A stretch of DNA of 64,000 bases, from NCBI GenBank assembly GCA_913774355.1, contig CAJYGB010000016.1, positions 248,001 through 312,000 on the forward strand. The letters are read 5' to 3'. Below are positions 24,906 to 33,472 of this stretch, one piece after another. The first letter of the stretch is position 1. Each line of letters begins with the position of its first letter. The notes below the pieces were generated by a model. It was not told where the DNA came from. It did no database searches and was given only the letters and a program-made list of their open reading frames with translations. This stretch comes from an uncultured Chryseobacterium sp. GTDB lineage: Bacteria; Bacteroidota; Bacteroidia; Flavobacteriales; Weeksellaceae. A program made the translations under genes and the position numbers.

Positions 24906-24977
24906 ACAGTTCAGTGTTCATATTCTACGGTTCGGTTATATAAAATTGATCCGGGGTATTTTCCTGTGCTACATTTG
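24906..24977 (+). promoter_or_regulatory. LytTR-type operator and promoter of the second 2TM operon
   Basis: ACAGTTCAG (24906-24914) and ACGGTTCGG (24927-24935) are 21 bp apart; the first fits the LytTR consensus fully, the second at eight of nine positions. A -7 box TACATTTG (24970-24977) starts 43 bp after the second repeat's first base. Confidence 0.72.
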
Positions 24978-25018
24978 TATCAACAAAAACAAACAATTTA
25001 TCTTTAAAACAAAAAATT

Positions 25019-25312
25019 ATGGAAACATTCATCAACAAAGAAACACAGGCTTACGAAAAAGCAGCAAGAAGAGTAAAAGAGCTTAAAGGATTTTACGGAA
25101 ATCTTACTTCCTATGTTTTGGTTATTTCATTTCTGGTTGTACTGAACATCATCACCTCGCCCGGATACCTTTGGTTTATATGGCCGATGATGGGGTGGGG
25201 AATCGGTGTTGCCGCACACGCCGCCGGAACCTTTGGAATCGGAAAAGATTGGGAGGAACGTAAGATCAGAGAGCTTATGGACGAAGAAAGAAAAAACACA
25301 AAAACCGTATAA
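25019..25312 (+). CDS. 2TM-domain protein
   Basis: A 97-residue member of the 2TM family, close to the C-terminal part of the upstream kinase (shared WGIGVAAHA and IGKDWEERKIRELM). Basic N-terminal helix (YEKAARRVKELKGFYG), two membrane helices, charged tail. First gene of an operon under a LytTR-type promoter, with the LytTR regulator gene downstream. The function is unknown; a role in modulating the kinase is inferred. Confidence 0.85.
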   Translation: METFINKETQAYEKAARRVKELKGFYGNLTSYVLVISFLVVLNIITSPGYLWFIWPMMGWGIGVAAHAAGTFGIGKDWEERKIRELMDEERKNTKTV

Positions 25313-25342
25313 TCAATAAATAAACTTTAAAAACGTAATACA

Positions 25343-25618
25343 ATGGACTACAATCAGGCACAACAAAGGGTAAAAGACCTTAAAAAATTCTATAAAGGTG
25401 TTTTATGGTTCTTCATCGTGGCTTTCATTATTTTTTTCGATGATATTTTCAAAAAAGGGATCTTTAGCTTTTCATTCTGGGACGGTTCAGTTATCCTGGC
25501 AATCTGGGGAATTATTCTCACCGTAAAAGCTGTAAAGCTGTTCCTGCTGGATTCCGAATGGGAGAGAAGCATAATAGAAAAAGAAATGGGAAAATCAAAA
25601 CGGCCGTTAAAACTTTAA
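25343..25618 (+). CDS. 2TM-domain-like protein
   Basis: A 91-residue protein with the basic N-terminal pattern AQQRVKDLKKFYKGVLWF, two hydrophobic segments, and the tail SEWERSIIEKEM, a divergent form of the 2TM signature. It begins 30 bases after the previous 2TM gene and 55 bases before the LytTR gene. It is the most divergent of the three stand-alone members. Confidence 0.78.
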   Translation: MDYNQAQQRVKDLKKFYKGVLWFFIVAFIIFFDDIFKKGIFSFSFWDGSVILAIWGIILTVKAVKLFLLDSEWERSIIEKEMGKSKRPLKL

Positions 25619-25673
25619 ACCGGTAATTTTTGCTTACTTTTATCTGGAATTTTAAAACTAAATCTGGAACTCA

Positions 25674-26417
25674 ATGATTAAGACAGTCATTATCGAAGAC
25701 GAAAAACCGGCTTCAAGGAAATTGGAAAGAATGCTTAGTGAATTTGCTGATATTGAAGTGGTTGCCAAAATAGAATCCGTAGAAGAAGGCCTGGAGTGGT
25801 TTTCTTCAAACGAACATCCGCAGTTGATCTTTTCGGATATTGTACTTGGGGACGGGTTGTCATTCGATATATTTGAGAAAGTACGGACCAAAGCTTTCAT
25901 CATTTACACCACGGCCTTCGACCAGTATACCCTGAAAGCTTTTAAGCTGAACAGCATCGATTACCTTCTGAAGCCGATCCTGGATGAAGACCTGGCTGCG
26001 GCGGTGGAGAAATTCAAATCCTTCATTCCTTCTGATAATGCGGTCAATTCGCAGGAAATAAAGCAGTTAATTAAAAAAGACAAATCCACGCTGTCCAGGA
26101 TCCTGGTGAAAATCGGGTATAACCTGAAAATCGTGCAAACTCATGAAATAAGCTGTTTTTTCAGCGAAAACAAGATCGTTTACCTGCAGACGCAGGAAAG
26201 AACTTACCCTTCGGATTTTACGCTGGACGAACTGGAAGAGGTGTTGGATGAGAAAAAGTTCTTCCGGGTAAACCGCCAGTTTATCATCAATTCCGATTAC
26301 ATCAAAAATATCCATACGTCACCCAATTACAAAGTAGAACTGGAATTTCAGCCACAGGAAGAAATTACCGTCAGTCGTGAGCGCGTCAAGGATTTCAAAG
26401 ACTGGTTGGTCAGCTGA
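25674..26417 (+). CDS. LytTR-family response regulator
   Basis: A 247-residue regulator. The receiver domain (1-120) has the acidic pocket IIEDEKP (E8, D9), phospho-acceptor Asp55 in IFSDIVLGDG, and the Lys in DYLLKPI. The LytTR DNA-binding domain spans about 145-247 (FFRVNRQFIINSDYIKNI). It should be phosphorylated by the kinase at 22503 and bind direct repeats of the LytTR type, which occur at three promoters in this window. Its own upstream region (25619-25673) has no such repeat, so it is probably read from the 2TM promoter at 24906. Confidence 0.93.
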   Translation: MIKTVIIEDEKPASRKLERMLSEFADIEVVAKIESVEEGLEWFSSNEHPQLIFSDIVLGDGLSFDIFEKVRTKAFIIYTTAFDQYTLKAFKLNSIDYLLKPILDEDLAAAVEKFKSFIPSDNAVNSQEIKQLIKKDKSTLSRILVKIGYNLKIVQTHEISCFFSENKIVYLQTQERTYPSDFTLDELEEVLDEKKFFRVNRQFIINSDYIKNIHTSPNYKVELEFQPQEEITVSRERVKDFKDWLVS

Positions 26418-26466
26418 CAAAGATGAGGCATCAATTATCATTCATCATTCATCATCATAGGTATAA

Positions 26467-27363
26467 CTACTTATAATCTATTCGGTTAGACTCCGTATCT
26501 TCAAGCTGTTGTACAATGGATTTCGGGATTTCATCACTGTCGATCGGGAAGCTGATGGAGTCGGTAACGAATGTTTTGCGGTCTGCTTTCTGGAAGATAT
26601 CAAAAAGGGCGATCGGTTCCTGGTTAAAACTAATGCACGTACTTATAAAATGCAATTCATGGAGCTTATAATCTGGATTCTTCAGCTTTTCCTTGATATC
26701 TTTTATCCTTGAGATAAAATGCCGCTGCCGGATGAAGGTATTGCTGTTCATGATGATGAAAACATAGTCGGAATATGCCGTTACTTTCCCGAAATATTTA
26801 TGGCGGTCGCCGCCGCTCCGCTCAATAAAATACTCACCGGTGGTTTCGGATTTGTAGATTTCCGTGGCGGAACGCCAGATCCGGTTGTCTTTTGCCTGCA
26901 AAGGGTTTTCCGGAAGGTTACGATTATAAGAATACCAGCAGCCCACCAATCGGTCCAGCAGTTCCGTATTCTGCTTTACATTGTTCATCTCGATCCGCAG
27001 GTCGTTGAAATTGAAAGACTCCGTATTGGAGTTGATGAAATCGATATAGCTGGAGTACCCCAATACTTTGACGATCTGGCTCAGCTTGGCAAGATTCGGT
27101 TTGCTGAGAACGGCGTTTTCGTTCTGGCTGAACTTTTTTAATTTATTGATAATCAAATGTTCGTAGAGATAATTGGAGCCGAGGAGATCAGGCTTTTTCT
27201 TGATTTCTTTTTCTTCGTATTCTTTGATAATCAAATCATTCAGCTCGGCAGCGATATAGGACCATTCGGTCTTGGAAATATCTTCCCAACTGCTTTTCTT
27301 CAGGAACTGCATCCCCAGAAAATTCATCAGCTTTTCAAGGTGAAGGACATCTTCTTTTTTCAT
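26467..27363 (-). CDS. Hypothetical protein, 298 residues
   Basis: I do not recognise the family. The protein has no signal peptide or membrane segment. The N-terminal ~120 residues are helical and charged (LNDLIIKEYEEKEIKKKPDL, LAKLSQIVKVLGYSSYIDFI), and this part may form a helical bundle or coiled coil. The C-terminal part looks more beta-rich (GCWYSYNRNLPEN, EYFIERSGGDRHKYFGKV, YVFIIMNSNTF). It converges on the LytTR gene and is divergent from the glycine-rich-domain gene. It is probably monocistronic. Confidence 0.7.
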   Translation of the reverse strand: MKKEDVLHLEKLMNFLGMQFLKKSSWEDISKTEWSYIAAELNDLIIKEYEEKEIKKKPDLLGSNYLYEHLIINKLKKFSQNENAVLSKPNLAKLSQIVKVLGYSSYIDFINSNTESFNFNDLRIEMNNVKQNTELLDRLVGCWYSYNRNLPENPLQAKDNRIWRSATEIYKSETTGEYFIERSGGDRHKYFGKVTAYSDYVFIIMNSNTFIRQRHFISRIKDIKEKLKNPDYKLHELHFISTCISFNQEPIALFDIFQKADRKTFVTDSISFPIDSDEIPKSIVQQLEDTESNRIDYK

Positions 27364-27475
27364 TCCGTTTTATTTAAGACGAATATAAGATTTATTTAAA
27401 ACCAAATGAGACTCTGTTAAGACTTTTATATTTTAAAATCAAATAATATTTGAATAGAAACTAAAAGTCAATACA

Positions 27476-28183
27476 ATGAAAACAGTCACATTACCTGAAA
27501 ACGACCCGCTGTGGAACAGGCTGCAGCATTTCCAGCTGGATCATCCCGATGCGGAATTTCCTTTTTCCAAAAAACTGGCTAAAGAAGAAAACTGGACGGA
27601 AAGCTTTACCCCAAAAGCCATTGAAGAATATAAAAAATTCGTCTACCTGTGCTGTATATTGCCTAATGGGGCTTCTCCAGGTGAAGTTGTAGATAAGGTC
27701 TGGCACCTGCACCTGACGTATACCCAAAATTATTGGGAAGAATTCTGTCCGGATATCCTGCAGCGGAAACTCCATCATCACCCATCAAATGGTGGCAAAG
27801 ACGAGGCTGAAAAGCACAGCAACTGGTTCAAGGAAACTCTGGAAAACTATTGTAAAGTGTTTGGAGAAATGCCACCGGAAGAAATCTGGCTCAGGAAAAA
27901 GAAAGGAAGATCTTTCAAATTCTTTAAAAAAGATTTTCATTTCATAGCACTTTTACCGTTGCTGCTGATGGTAATTTCCTGCTCGGGAAACGGTAATATG
28001 GCTTTTACAGGAATCTTTTTCATCTTCATTATCTGGATAATCATTAAATCGTTAAGGGGAAATAATAAGGACAATGACTCTGGTGGAAGCTCCTGTTTTT
28101 CGGGGACCTGCGGCGGAGATGATTCATCCGGTTCCGGGCATTCATGCGTAAGCAGCTGCGGAGGATGTGGCGGATGCGGATGA
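27476..28183 (+). CDS. Glycine-rich-domain (GRDP-like) protein with Cys/Gly tail
   Basis: A 235-residue protein. The first ~130 residues match the GRDP-like fold by its VDKVWHLHLTYTQNYWEEFC motif, a conserved Trp-His-x-His signature of unknown function. A hydrophobic stretch (about 165-195) spans the membrane. The tail is extreme: Gly, Ser and six or more Cys, ending CGGCGGCG, as in the C-termini of TIGR04222-type proteins. The tail could bind metal or be modified. It is followed after 19 bases by a small membrane protein gene, so the two are probably co-transcribed. Confidence 0.8.
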   Translation: MKTVTLPENDPLWNRLQHFQLDHPDAEFPFSKKLAKEENWTESFTPKAIEEYKKFVYLCCILPNGASPGEVVDKVWHLHLTYTQNYWEEFCPDILQRKLHHHPSNGGKDEAEKHSNWFKETLENYCKVFGEMPPEEIWLRKKKGRSFKFFKKDFHFIALLPLLLMVISCSGNGNMAFTGIFFIFIIWIIIKSLRGNNKDNDSGGSSCFSGTCGGDDSSGSGHSCVSSCGGCGGCG

Positions 28184-28202
28184 GATTAAACCATTACCTG
28201 CT

Positions 28203-28553
28203 ATGAAAAAAATGATCATTCATTCAGTTCCGCTGGTCATCAGTTTGATCTGGCTTTTCTTTACAGGAAATACGATGAATCCGATTGCTTTAAAAGGTCC
28301 TGATTTTTTAAGGTTCTATTTAATTCTTCTTTTTGGATTTTACGCTTCGGTTTTTGCGTTGAAAATAGCTGAAGAACCATTATCGGGGGTAACGCGTTAT
28401 GGGATGATCTTCATTTTTATATTGGGTGCAACCAAGCTGATAAGAGGAATTTTTCTGGGAAAACCCGTCGGTTTTCTACTGCTGATTTTAATAATGGAAA
28501 TTATTGTCTTTCTGTTTATTAATTCAAATCATATAAATCGAAAGATCAGGTAG
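28203..28553 (+). CDS. Small polytopic membrane protein
   Basis: A 116-residue protein with three to four transmembrane helices, starting at the ATG at 28203, since earlier in-frame codons overlap the previous gene without need. No family is recognised. The charged tail is NSNHINRKIR. Its close placement behind the glycine-rich-domain gene suggests a shared transcript and perhaps complex formation in the membrane; that is inference. Confidence 0.65.
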   Translation: MKKMIIHSVPLVISLIWLFFTGNTMNPIALKGPDFLRFYLILLFGFYASVFALKIAEEPLSGVTRYGMIFIFILGATKLIRGIFLGKPVGFLLLILIMEIIVFLFINSNHINRKIR

Positions 28554-28582
28554 CAGGATTTCTTTTTTAAAAAATTAAAAAA

Positions 28583-28604
28583 CCCGAAACGAAAATGCTT
28601 CGGG
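28583..28604 (-). terminator. Terminator of mnmA
   Basis: CCCGAA (28583-28588) and TTCGGG (28599-28604) form the stem. On the minus strand it is followed by a T-rich run, so it terminates mnmA, which ends at 28629. Confidence 0.75.
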
Positions 28605-28628
28605 CCTAATATTTAATTAAGATACATA

Positions 28629-29816
28629 TTACGAAATCACGCCGCTTCCGATCAGTTCCTCATCAATATACCATGCGGCAAACTGTCCTTCTGCAATGGC
28701 AGATTGCGGTTCTTCAAATTCAATATAAAATGCTTCTTCAAACTGATATAAAGTCGCTTTTTGTAAAGGCTGCCGGTATCTGAATCTTGCCATTACTTCC
28801 TTCGATTCTCCGTTTTTCAGCTTCAGATCTTCGCGTACCCAATGCAGCTCGGAATTATCGATTTTTAAAGCTCTTTTCAGCAATCCCGGAAACTGATGTC
28901 CCTCCCCTACAAAAAGGATGTTGTTTTCCATATCTCTCGAGATGATAAAACAGCTTTCTTTATGGCCGCCGATTCCCAGCCCCTTGCTTTGTCCGATTGT
29001 AAAAAACTGGGCGCCCTGATGTTTTCCGATCACTTTTCCGTCGGATTTTTTGTATTCGATTTTCCGGCTCAGGTAGTCAAGTTCTTCCTGTTTTGAAGAA
29101 AATTCAGGCGTTTCTTGGGCAAATAACGGGGAGTCTTTAAAAATTTCTACGATTTCTCCTTCTTTCGGAACCAATTGCTGCTGTAAAAACTGGGGAAGAC
29201 TTACTTTCCCGATAAAGCACAATCCTTGGGAATCTTTTTTGTCCGCTGTAACCAACCCGATTTCTTTTGCAATTTCCCTTACCTGGGGTTTCGTCAGTTC
29301 ACCGATCGGAAATAACGCTTTGGATAACTGATCCTGGCTTAATTGGCATAAGAAATACGACTGGTCTTTGTTGTTATCTTTTCCGGCCAAAAGGTGGAAA
29401 ATTTCTTTGCCATTTTCATCAAGCGTTGAACCGACTCTGGCGTAATGTCCGGTGGCTACTTTATCAGCGCCCAGCGACATGGCCGTTTTAAGGAAAACAT
29501 CAAATTTTACCTCGCGGTTGCACAGAACATCAGGATTCGGCGTACGCCCTTTCTGGTATTCATCGAACATGTAATCGACGATTCTTTCTTTGTATAGATC
29601 ACTCATATCGATCACCTGGAAAGGGATTCCAAGCTTTTGGGCAACCATCAGGGCATCGTTGCTGTCCTCAATCCAAGGACATTCGTCTTCCAGGGTTACG
29701 GAAGCGTCGTTCCAGTTTCTCATAAACAGGGCCACTACTTCATGCCCCTGCTGTTGTAACAGATAGGCTGTTACACTTGAGTCTACGCCTCCGGAGAGGC
29801 CTACCACTACTTTCAT
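28629..29816 (-). CDS. mnmA: tRNA-specific 2-thiouridylase MnmA
   Basis: A 395-residue PP-loop ATPase that adds sulfur to wobble U34 in tRNA-Lys, Glu and Gln. The PP-loop SGGVDSS is at residues 8-14, the catalytic Cys99 in [12 protein letters not shown], and the partner Cys200 in QGLCFIGKV, so both thiol positions are conserved. The C-terminal beta-barrel and RYRQP motif are complete. Length fits (E. coli 368) with a small insertion. It is transcribed alone, divergent from the broken outer-membrane gene. Confidence 0.95.
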   Translation of the reverse strand: MKVVVGLSGGVDSSVTAYLLQQQGHEVVALFMRNWNDASVTLEDECPWIEDSNDALMVAQKLGIPFQVIDMSDLYKERIVDYMFDEYQKGRTPNPDVLCNREVKFDVFLKTAMSLGADKVATGHYARVGSTLDENGKEIFHLLAGKDNNKDQSYFLCQLSQDQLSKALFPIGELTKPQVREIAKEIGLVTADKKDSQGLCFIGKVSLPQFLQQQLVPKEGEIVEIFKDSPLFAQETPEFSSKQEELDYLSRKIEYKKSDGKVIGKHQGAQFFTIGQSKGLGIGGHKESCFIISRDMENNILFVGEGHQFPGLLKRALKIDNSELHWVREDLKLKNGESKEVMARFRYRQPLQKATLYQFEEAFYIEFEEPQSAIAEGQFAAWYIDEELIGSGVIS

Positions 29817-29931
29817 TGTATTTCAATTTTACGAAACTCTTAACGGGAGTTCTTAGTTTGACCCTGCAAAAATACAATTAAAAAGATTCGTAAAAAAATG
29901 ATAATTTTAGACATCGATAAAAACAATGTCT

Positions 29932-30459
29932 ATGAAAAAGCTTATTATTTCTTTATCCGTCTTGTTTTCAGGTTTACTTTTTTCGCAGGAAGCTGCAGAA
30001 ACTCCGGTGCAAACTAATAACCGCTGGACTTTCGGAGGCGGAATCGGCTTCGGCTTTGGAAGCAATAATTATTTTAACCTTTCAGCAGCACCGAGGGTCT
30101 GATATATGCTGACCAGCGATCTCGAAGGGGGCGTTTTGGGTAGTGTTTCCTGGCAAAAGTCCAATGCTTACAGTTCAACCATGTTCGGCATCGGTCCGTT
30201 TCTGAACTATTACATCGCCAGAACATTCTTTGTTAGTGCGAATTACCAGCATTATTTCATCAATTATAAAGATAAAATTTATGATGTTAAAGCCAATGCC
30301 AACGAAGATGCTTTGTATCTGGGCGGAGGCTATATGCAGCGGATCGGGAACAATTCTTTCCTGCAGTTGGGGCTGATGTACAATGTATTGTGGAAAGAGA
30401 ATTCAAGTATTTTCTCAAGCGGGCTGTCTCCGAATATCGGTTTCGTGGTAGGATTGTAA
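29932..30459 (+). pseudogene. Outer-membrane beta-barrel protein gene with an internal TGA
   Basis: The ATG at 29932 begins a signal peptide (SLSVLFSGLLFSQEAA), then a beta-barrel start (WTFGGGIGFGFGSNNYFNLS). After SAAPRV an in-frame TGA occurs at 30100-30102. The same frame then continues without a break: YMLTSDLEGGVLGS ... NIGFVVGL to 30459. The likely original codon was GGA. The full length would be about 175 residues, like other OmpX/porin-type small barrels of this group. Either the gene is inactivated, the stop is read through, or the base is a sequencing error. Confidence 0.8.
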
Positions 30460-30512
30460 GAGGAATAGTAAACAATTCAGGATCATTGCAAAATTTTGTA
30501 TTGCTTAAAAAT

Positions 30513-30542
30513 AAAAAGCACCGGAAAATTCCGATGCTTTTT
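30513..30542 (-). terminator. Terminator of clpC, possibly bidirectional
   Basis: AAAAAGCACCGGAA pairs with TTCCGATGCTTTTT with one mismatch, just past the clpC stop at 30561. T-runs flank it on both strands, so it may also end the outer-membrane gene transcript. Confidence 0.8.
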
Positions 30543-30560
30543 AATGATTAAATTATTTAC

Positions 30561-33095
30561 TTAAGACTGAGATTTTTCAGCCGTTGATTTTTTGGTTTTT
30601 GAACTTTTACCTGCTAAGCCATCTTTGGCTTCATTAACATCGAGAACTACAGTTTCCCCTTCAGATAATTGCTTGTTGACCAGCATTTCGGCCAATAAAT
30701 CTTCAATGTATTTCTGGATCGCCCGTTTCAATGGTCTTGCACCGAAGTCTTTATCCCATCCTTTTTCAGAAATGAAATCTTTGGCTTCTTCGGTTAATTG
30801 AACTTTATAGCCTAATTTTTCCAATCTGCTGTACAGTTTGTTCAGCTCAAGATCAATGATTTTCTTGATGTCCTCTTTTTCAAGAGAGTTAAAGATCACG
30901 ATATCATCAATTCTGTTCAGGAATTCCGGTGAGAATGCTTTTTTAAGGGCATTTTCAATCGTACTTCTTGCTCTTGAATCCGAAGTGGATTTTTTCGCAG
31001 AAGTTCCGAATCCTACACCGTCTCCGAAATCTTTAAGATCTCTCGTACCGATGTTGGAAGTAAGGATAATGATCGTATTTCTGAAATCGATTTTTCTTCC
31101 TAAACTGTCGGTAACGTGTCCTTCATCAAGAATCTGTAATAAGATGTTGAATACATCCGGATGGGCTTTTTCGATTTCATCCAGAAGAACCACCGCATAA
31201 GGTTTTCTTCGGACGGCTTCCGTCAATTGACCGCCTTCTTCATATCCAACGTATCCCGGAGGCGCACCAACCAATCTGGAAACGGCGAATTTCTCCATAT
31301 ATTCACTCATATCGATTCTGATCAAGGATTCGTCAGACTCGAATAATTCTCTTGCCATTACCTTCGCCAATTCGGTTTTACCAACCCCGGTTGTTCCTAA
31401 GAAAATGAAAGTACCGATCGGACGGTTCGGATCTTTAAGACCAGCTCTGTTTCTCTGGATCGCCTTGACTACTTTCTTCACCGCATCTTCCTGGCCGATT
31501 ACTTTTCCGTTAAGGTTTCCATCCATTCCGGCGAGTTTATCCAGCTCATTTTTACCTACTTTCGTCACGGGGACACCGCTCATCATCGAAACTACTTCCG
31601 CAACATTTTCTTCACTCACGGTTTCTTTTTTCTCCTTCACATCCTTATCCCATTTTTCCTGGGCAGAATTCAGTTCCATCTGGAGTCTTTCTTCTTCATC
31701 TTTCAGTTTTCGGGCCTCAAGATAATCCTGCGCCTTTACTGCTTTTTGCTTCAATTCCTTAATCTCTTCAATCTTCTTTTCAAAATCGATGATTTCGGTA
31801 GGAACTTTCATGTTTTTAATATAAACACGCGAACCGGCTTCATCCATTGCGTCAATTGCTTTGTCCGGTAAGAAACGGTCCGTAATATATCTTGATGTTA
31901 AATTCACACACGCAGCAATGGCTTCCGGTGTATAGACAACATTATGATGCTCTTCATATTTATCTTTGATCTGATTCAGGATCTGGATGGTTTCATCAAT
32001 GGAAGTTGGTTCTACCATTACTTTCTGGAACCGTCTTTCCAACGCGCCGTCTTTTTCAATATACTGACGGTACTCATCTAATGTAGTTGCTCCGATGCAT
32101 TGGATTTCGCCCCTCGCCAAAGCCGGTTTAAACATATTGGATGCATCTAAACTCCCCGTTGAACTTCCTGCTCCAACAATCGTGTGAAGCTCATCAATGA
32201 ATAAAATGACATCCCTGTTTTTTTCCAGTTCCGTCATGATCGCTTTCATTCTTTCCTCAAACTGGCCACGGTATTTTGTGCCGGCAACCAGGCTGGCAAG
32301 ATCCAAGGTAATTACCCTTTTTCCGTAAAGAACACGGGAAACTTTTTTCTGCTGGATTCTTAAAGCCAATCCTTCCGCAATAGCCGATTTACCGACACCC
32401 GGCTCCCCGATAAGAAGCGGATTGTTTTTCTTTCTCCTTGATAAGATCTGGGAAACTCTTTCAATCTCTTTTTCACGGCCGATTACCGGGTCTAATTTTC
32501 CGTCTCTTGCCAATGAAGTTAGGTCTCTTCCGAAATTATCCAGTGTTGGTGTTTTGCTTTTTGCAGAACCGAGATTGCCCGTAGGCTTTCTCATCTGCTC
32601 GAAATCTTCCCGCTCGTCATCGTCATCGTAAGCACTCATCTGTGGTGCCTGTCCGGAATTTTTAAGCATGGTCTGATATTCTTTTGAAACGCCTTCATAG
32701 TCAACGTCATAAGCACCTAATATGTTTGAAGTTGGATCCTCATATTTATAAAGAATGCCTAAAAGCAGGTGTACGGTATTAATCTCGTTGCTTTTATACT
32801 GTCTGCATTCGAGTTCTGCACGCTTAACGGCATAATCAGCCATTTTCGTGAAAGAAATATTGGGAACCTCTTCAGAAATAGGATTTAGACTTGCTGTATT
32901 TAAAGTTTCAATTTTTCTTCTGATTTGTGTTAAATCCGCATTAAGGTTTTGAAGGATTTCTTTTGCAGAGTTTTCTGTTTTTATAATACCTAAAAGTAGA
33001 TGTTCTGTATTAAGAAATTCACTTTTGAGCCTTTTCGCTTCGCTCTTGCTTTGTTTGAACACCTGGCTCAAACCTTGTGAAAACTTATAATCCAT
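30561..33095 (-). CDS. clpC: ATP-dependent Clp protease ATP-binding subunit ClpC
   Basis: An 844-residue AAA+ unfoldase that feeds substrates to ClpP. Two Clp_N repeats (about 5-145) are followed by AAA domain 1 with Walker A GEPGVGKS and Walker B ILFIDELHT, a UVR-type coiled middle region (IEEIKELKQKAVKAQDYLEA), AAA domain 2 with GTTGVGKTELAK and VLLDEIEKAH, and a D2 small domain. The short middle domain marks ClpC rather than ClpB. The frame also has an ATG at 33107; MDYKFSQGL at 33095 is preferred because family N-termini begin there. The C-terminal tail is Lys/Ser-rich. Confidence 0.95.
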   Translation of the reverse strand: MDYKFSQGLSQVFKQSKSEAKRLKSEFLNTEHLLLGIIKTENSAKEILQNLNADLTQIRRKIETLNTASLNPISEEVPNISFTKMADYAVKRAELECRQYKSNEINTVHLLLGILYKYEDPTSNILGAYDVDYEGVSKEYQTMLKNSGQAPQMSAYDDDDEREDFEQMRKPTGNLGSAKSKTPTLDNFGRDLTSLARDGKLDPVIGREKEIERVSQILSRRKKNNPLLIGEPGVGKSAIAEGLALRIQQKKVSRVLYGKRVITLDLASLVAGTKYRGQFEERMKAIMTELEKNRDVILFIDELHTIVGAGSSTGSLDASNMFKPALARGEIQCIGATTLDEYRQYIEKDGALERRFQKVMVEPTSIDETIQILNQIKDKYEEHHNVVYTPEAIAACVNLTSRYITDRFLPDKAIDAMDEAGSRVYIKNMKVPTEIIDFEKKIEEIKELKQKAVKAQDYLEARKLKDEEERLQMELNSAQEKWDKDVKEKKETVSEENVAEVVSMMSGVPVTKVGKNELDKLAGMDGNLNGKVIGQEDAVKKVVKAIQRNRAGLKDPNRPIGTFIFLGTTGVGKTELAKVMARELFESDESLIRIDMSEYMEKFAVSRLVGAPPGYVGYEEGGQLTEAVRRKPYAVVLLDEIEKAHPDVFNILLQILDEGHVTDSLGRKIDFRNTIIILTSNIGTRDLKDFGDGVGFGTSAKKSTSDSRARSTIENALKKAFSPEFLNRIDDIVIFNSLEKEDIKKIIDLELNKLYSRLEKLGYKVQLTEEAKDFISEKGWDKDFGARPLKRAIQKYIEDLLAEMLVNKQLSEGETVVLDVNEAKDGLAGKSSKTKKSTAEKSQS

Positions 33096-33247
33096 AATAT
33101 ATCTCATTAGAACAACAGCAACATTGCCGTTTATTCATTATCTAAATTACAAATATTTTACCAAAACTCAATAAATGACTTTATGGCAGAAAAAATTTTA
33201 TTATCTTATTGGAAATGATTAAGTTTGTTGTCCTTTAAAAATTTCTC

Positions 33248-33472
33248 ATGATTCCTGAAATTGCTACTTACATAGGATATTCCGCATCGTTGTTTATCGT
33301 GCTGAGCTTTATACTGAAAGACATCAGGAAAATCAGGATCGTGAATATGATCGGCTGTATCTGCTTTGTGATCTACGGAATCTACAGCGGAATGCTCTGG
33401 CCGGTCATCATCCCGAACGGACTGATCTGCTTCATCCAAATTTATCATCTCCTGGCGGATAAAAAGAAATAA
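33248..33472 (+). CDS. Small YgjV-like membrane protein
   Basis: A 74-residue protein with two to three transmembrane helices (YIGYSASLFIVLSFILK, MIGCICFVIYGIYSG, PNGLICFIQIYHLL), similar in pattern to the Imp-YgjV family of small inner-membrane proteins. The function is unknown. Its stop TAA shares a base with the ATG of the glycosyltransferase gene, so the two are translationally linked. Confidence 0.7.
   Translation: MIPEIATYIGYSASLFIVLSFILKDIRKIRIVNMIGCICFVIYGIYSGMLWPVIIPNGLICFIQIYHLLADKKK

Noticed and set aside
30561..33095. Several open frames opposite to clpC (for example 31405-31725 on the plus strand)
   Set aside because: Ser/Phe-rich shadows of the ClpC coding strand with no promoter or family match.
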